From NCBI GenBank assembly GCA_949373085.1, contig CASICJ010000068.1:1-46397 (forward strand): a DNA stretch of 46,397 nucleotides, given 5' to 3'. The DNA is from an uncultured Verrucomicrobiales bacterium. GTDB taxonomy: Bacteria > Verrucomicrobiota > Verrucomicrobiia > Verrucomicrobiales > Akkermansiaceae. The position numbers were made by a program, and so were the translations under genes. Positions within the stretch are counted from its first letter, which is position 1; each line of letters starts with the position of its first letter. Of the stretch, positions 44,701-46,397 are shown piece after piece. The notes under the pieces were generated by a model. It did not search any database, was not told the DNA's origin, and saw only the letters and a program-made list of their open reading frames with translations.

Positions 44701-45131
44701 GCTTTTCCATCACCATCAGTATCTTTCAGGAAGATGATCTCGGTGGAGTTGGCGACATAGGCTCCACCATCTGCTGGGAGGACTGCGGTAGGAATGTGCA
44801 GGTTGTCGGCAAAGACAGTGCGCTTGTCGGCAACACCATCGCCGTTCGTGTCCTCCAGAATCAGGACCTTGTCGTTTTCTTCAGCGCCAGGAATGATGTG
44901 AGGATACATCCCACTGGAGACGAGCCAGAGACGGCCTTTGGAATCAAAGTTCATCTGAACCGGTTTCGCGATCATGGGATCTGAAGCAACGAGCTGGATC
45001 TCCATCCCTTCCGGAAGATTGAAAGTGGCGGCTTGTTTAACGGGGTCTGGGTCAGGAATGTCTTTGAGGCCGCGCTGGGCAAAAGCTGTTAGGGTCGTGA
45101 GAGAGACCGCGAGGAGAAGTCTGGTGATCAT
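41787..45131 (-). CDS. large exported dehydrogenase-like protein with HEAT repeats and PVC-type haem site
   Basis: An 1114-residue exported protein. Signal peptide at 1-18. Residues 30-380 are a PQQ/sorbosone-dehydrogenase-like beta-propeller (FNLPEGMEIQLVASDPMIAKP, DTNGDGVADKRTVFADN, GPDGALYIADWYNPIIQHGE). Residues 390-810 are HEAT-like helical repeats. Then comes a cytochrome c domain with Cys847-Ile-Ala-Cys850-His851 (RTDLQCIACHAIGGVGSPIGPDL), and finally a C-terminal beta domain. This is the membrane-bound dehydrogenase/PVC haem-binding family. It probably oxidises a sugar or sugar acid outside the cytoplasm, passing electrons to the haem; the substrate is unknown. The gene begins two bases after the SGNH-like gene and overlaps the FG-GAP gene. 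Confidence 0.9.
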   Translation of the reverse strand: MITRLLLAVSLTTLTAFAQRGLKDIPDPDPVKQAATFNLPEGMEIQLVASDPMIAKPVQMNFDSKGRLWLVSSGMYPHIIPGAEENDKVLILEDTNGDGVADKRTVFADNLHIPTAVLPADGGAYVANSTEIIFLKDTDGDGKADQRRVVLSGFGTEDTHHIVHTFEQGPDGMLYFLQSIYIHSHLETPYGVRRLMGGGIWHFRPETQRAEILSKGLINPWGFIFDEHGQTFATDGAGGHGINDIFPRSVFRTSPGAKRIVDGLNPGQPKLCGLEILSGSHIPQKLRGVLIAPDFRGHRINAYRLNPEGSSYNSTRIDDFLSSSHRAFRPIDVKMGPDGALYIADWYNPIIQHGEVDFRDDRRDHSRGRIWRVTFKGQALIEKKDFTKFSIKELLAHTISKERVHREQARNELRTRKDVLPELSAWSSELTDDFSRMQAMWNHQALNHTAAKLIKSLVESNDPRYRAAALRVIYHRHEEVTGATEIIKRAINDKNGRVRLWAVSCLAQMPDPDSVPTALQALDHPVDKTMDFALWSIVREHQAHWAPRFEAGKPVFGDKLPRLIFAMKALGKPLSLESIFTSVENGSLTPTERKDAISVISQVGSPGDLSRLLKLAPKEPAILEQLVTAAQIRKLQPKSGKGSLLSFLDSKKSTVFASAAKLAGLWKFAPARNKLVRAFTQAPAKRQAAAEGLRLFGDEETIKLFLKLSKESPDEATRAIAVKELAKIAPDRAAASAVTLLQQDKAGKDEHTLFTSFLQNSRASTSLAKALEGKTLPIKIATLGLQRAGTSGRPPKDLMAALQLSGKLKPISQQPSSADMAKLIERVRTEGNPHRGETVYRRTDLQCIACHAIGGVGSPIGPDLVSIGASAPVDYLITSLLNPNDKIKEGYHTTLVSEKNGNAHTGGLVGESDTEVVLRDYAGKMNRIARSDIKNITISPVSMMPAGLTAGLREDQFIDLIRFLSELGKDGDFKVSAKPIIRDYMVLRPHPRTVDGMGHYGTAVFAEKFEGYQWQTYGSKVNGELLPSELPKVKGRGRNTWGVARFGLTQKGKVKLKINDTYLLDLFAGKKEVVLPEKGPTVIELNGNDDPQYFTLAVNSASRQSEVLLEIVTE

Positions 45132-45133
45132 TT

Positions 45134-46030
45134 CTACTTGAGGGAGAGAGTGGTTTTTTTAAGGGCTTCTATTTGCTTTTCGGCGTCGGCGATGAGCGGG
45201 TCAAACATCGGAAGTTCCTTGACGTTGTTACCTTGCTCGTGTTTGCGGAAGAGGCGAAGGTAGGTTTCGTTGGCGGGGCGCCAGCGGAAGAAAAAAAGTT
45301 TGTTTTTGGCGACGGTTGCTTCGCGGAGTTTACGGGCGTGCTCGCTTTGAATTTGGTTCCCGGTGGCAAGGGGAATGCCGAGGGCTTCGACAAATTTTGG
45401 AGCTGCGGTCTGGTAGCCTTCAGACGTGAAATGTAGGCCGTTGTCGGTGAGTCCTTTACTTTCACCTAGAGTGGTGAAGAAGTCTGCGAATTGAAGTTTG
45501 TGTTTTTGGGCTAGTTTACTGAGGGCCTTTGAGTAGAGCGCAAGCTGCCGGTTATGCTTACCCATGTCCGGCATGGGAGCGCCGAGGGATTCGGCGGGCG
45601 GGGGTGAGACGATCACGATCTCACGGGGGCTCGCGGATGATTTAATCATTGAGAGCAGGGTTTCGTATCCAGCGACGAATTCGGGAAGTCCTTTTTCTCC
45701 GTCATAGGCAGCGACCGCACCGTAGCAAACGATGACAATGTTAGGCTTAAGCTCGCTGAGGTCGGATTTGAGGCGGTCAAAGCCTTCCTTGGGCGGGCCA
45801 AAGTAACTTCGGGCGTGGCCAAAGACGGTATCGCCACTCCAACCAAGATTACGGAATTTTAGTCTCTTTTTTCCAACCGAGAGATTGATAGCTGTTTCGA
45901 GATGACCATATTTTTGGGCCCGCTCGATCATGGTGTTTCCGAGGAGAACGACCGTGTCGTTATCTTCAAACGTGACCGCTGAGACGGGAATAATTGTGAG
46001 GAGCAGGAAAAAGAGCCAGAACTTCATCAT
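45134..46030 (-). CDS. exported SGNH/GDSL-like protein
   Basis: A 298-residue exported protein (signal peptide MMKFWLFFLLLTIIPVSA) with an SGNH-hydrolase layout: block I VVLLGNTMIERAQKYG, block II NLGWSGDTVFG, block III IVCYGAVAAYDG, block V DNGLHFTSEGYQ. In block I the nucleophilic serine of GDS is replaced (Gly31-Asn-Thr33), and the block III asparagine is not at its usual place. Most active esterases of the family keep both, so this may be a binding or differently acting member; only block V looks catalytic. The C-terminal quarter is a helical extension with RKLREATVAKNKLFFFRWRP. It is first of a three-gene operon with the large haem dehydrogenase and the FG-GAP protein. Confidence 0.82.
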   Translation of the reverse strand: MMKFWLFFLLLTIIPVSAVTFEDNDTVVLLGNTMIERAQKYGHLETAINLSVGKKRLKFRNLGWSGDTVFGHARSYFGPPKEGFDRLKSDLSELKPNIVIVCYGAVAAYDGEKGLPEFVAGYETLLSMIKSSASPREIVIVSPPPAESLGAPMPDMGKHNRQLALYSKALSKLAQKHKLQFADFFTTLGESKGLTDNGLHFTSEGYQTAAPKFVEALGIPLATGNQIQSEHARKLREATVAKNKLFFFRWRPANETYLRLFRKHEQGNNVKELPMFDPLIADAEKQIEALKKTTLSLK

Positions 46031-46303
46031 AAATTGTGAAAGCTACCTACGCTCCTTTAGGGTTAGGTTTGTCATACAATTTCTCAATCTCAAGGGTCTC
46101 TATATCCAATCGGGATAGATCGTATCATAATCTCGTCCTGAAAGAAAATAGTGAGATTGTTGGCTAGAGAATTCATGGGACAAGTGGCTAACAGGTCATT
46201 TCGGCTTGGGTGCTTGCCTCGGTCCTGTAGATCTGGCAATTACTAGTCAGGAATTAGATTTTAATGCTGAGCATTTTTTCGCTGCTCAAAAATTTTAGAC
46301 TTT

Positions 46304-46397
46304 ATGAAAAATGTAATTGTTACCGGAGGTGGGTCAGGAATTGGGAGGGCGATTTGTCAGCGGTTGGCGGAAGATGGCAATCATGTTGTGATTCTCG
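46304..46397 (+). CDS. short-chain dehydrogenase/reductase, cut by the right edge
   Basis: The last 94 bases encode [20 protein letters not shown], continuing [11 protein letters not shown] to the window end. TGGGSGIG is the NAD(P)-binding glycine motif of classical SDR enzymes. Only 31 residues are visible, so the specificity cannot be told. The 273 bases upstream (46031-46303) are AT-rich with no convincing gene; a short GAGC/GCTC hairpin lies near 46270. Confidence 0.85.
   Translation, partial: MKNVIVTGGGSGIGRAICQRLAEDGNHVVIL

Noticed and set aside
1..46397. CRISPR arrays, tRNA and rRNA genes, riboswitches
   Set aside because: No regularly spaced direct repeats, cloverleaf-like blocks or conserved riboswitch cores were recognised on either strand; short ones could be missed by eye.

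Overview
The window looks like chromosomal DNA from a Verrucomicrobiota bacterium, probably a marine or polysaccharide-degrading member of Verrucomicrobiales. The evidence is the gene content: sulfatases, a Tat-exported Gfo/Idh/MocA oxidoreductase, a DUF1552 + DUF1592/1588-type cytochrome pair, a very large secreted dehydrogenase with HEAT repeats and a PVC-type CxxCH haem site, FG-GAP and SGNH proteins, and many secreted proteins of unknown function. No tRNA, rRNA, CRISPR array, prophage or intact insertion sequence was seen. This assignment comes from reading protein families by eye, not from a search.

Layout. 1-1.35 kb: end of an ABC-2-like permease, split into two frames. 1.35-3.4 kb: four-helix-bundle protein, ROK sugar kinase, PhyH-like dioxygenase. 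3.4-6.1 kb: alaS. 6.3-10 kb: NagX-like acyltransferase, zinc-ribbon Smr protein, exported protein, FmdB-type zinc ribbon, Ldh-family dehydrogenase. 10.3-13 kb: sulfatase and, divergently, an unusual nucleotidyltransferase-GHMP kinase fusion. 13-15.2 kb: small lipoprotein, hemQ, single-pass membrane protein. 15.3-18.5 kb: a + strand housekeeping run (ferredoxin, DciA-like, HAD phosphatase, folB, ECF sigma factor with a membrane partner, YjbQ). 18.6-22.5 kb: DUF1552/DUF1592 pair. 22.7-25.6 kb: second sulfatase, secreted HEAT-like protein, and a decayed C-terminal remnant of a third sulfatase. 25.6-31.6 kb: Gfo/Idh/MocA, rhomboid, two-domain thioredoxin protein, mutarotase, thioredoxin, rdgB, candidate tiny lipoprotein. 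31.6-35.1 kb: shortened GH78-like protein, phospholipase-D-like protein, secreted unknown. 35.4-38.1 kb: the conserved rpmH-rnpA-yidD-yidC cluster. 38.4-40.5 kb: small membrane protein, trpB, purN. 40.6-46 kb: three tightly coupled genes for secreted proteins (SGNH-like, large haem dehydrogenase, FG-GAP). The right edge cuts a short-chain dehydrogenase.

Functionally, the accessory genes fit a cell that digests sulfated polysaccharides outside the cytoplasm: sulfatases, a rhamnosidase-like protein, secreted oxidoreductases and cytochromes, with a ROK kinase and mutarotase for the released sugars. The most unusual items are the nucleotidyltransferase-GHMP kinase fusion at 12005-13072, the sulfatase remnant at 25266-25566, and several promoters of the form TTGNCA-N17-TAnnnT placed so close to start codons that their transcripts would be leaderless or nearly so. 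Functions are from motif recognition; start codons were chosen from ribosome-binding sites, these promoters, and family N-termini.
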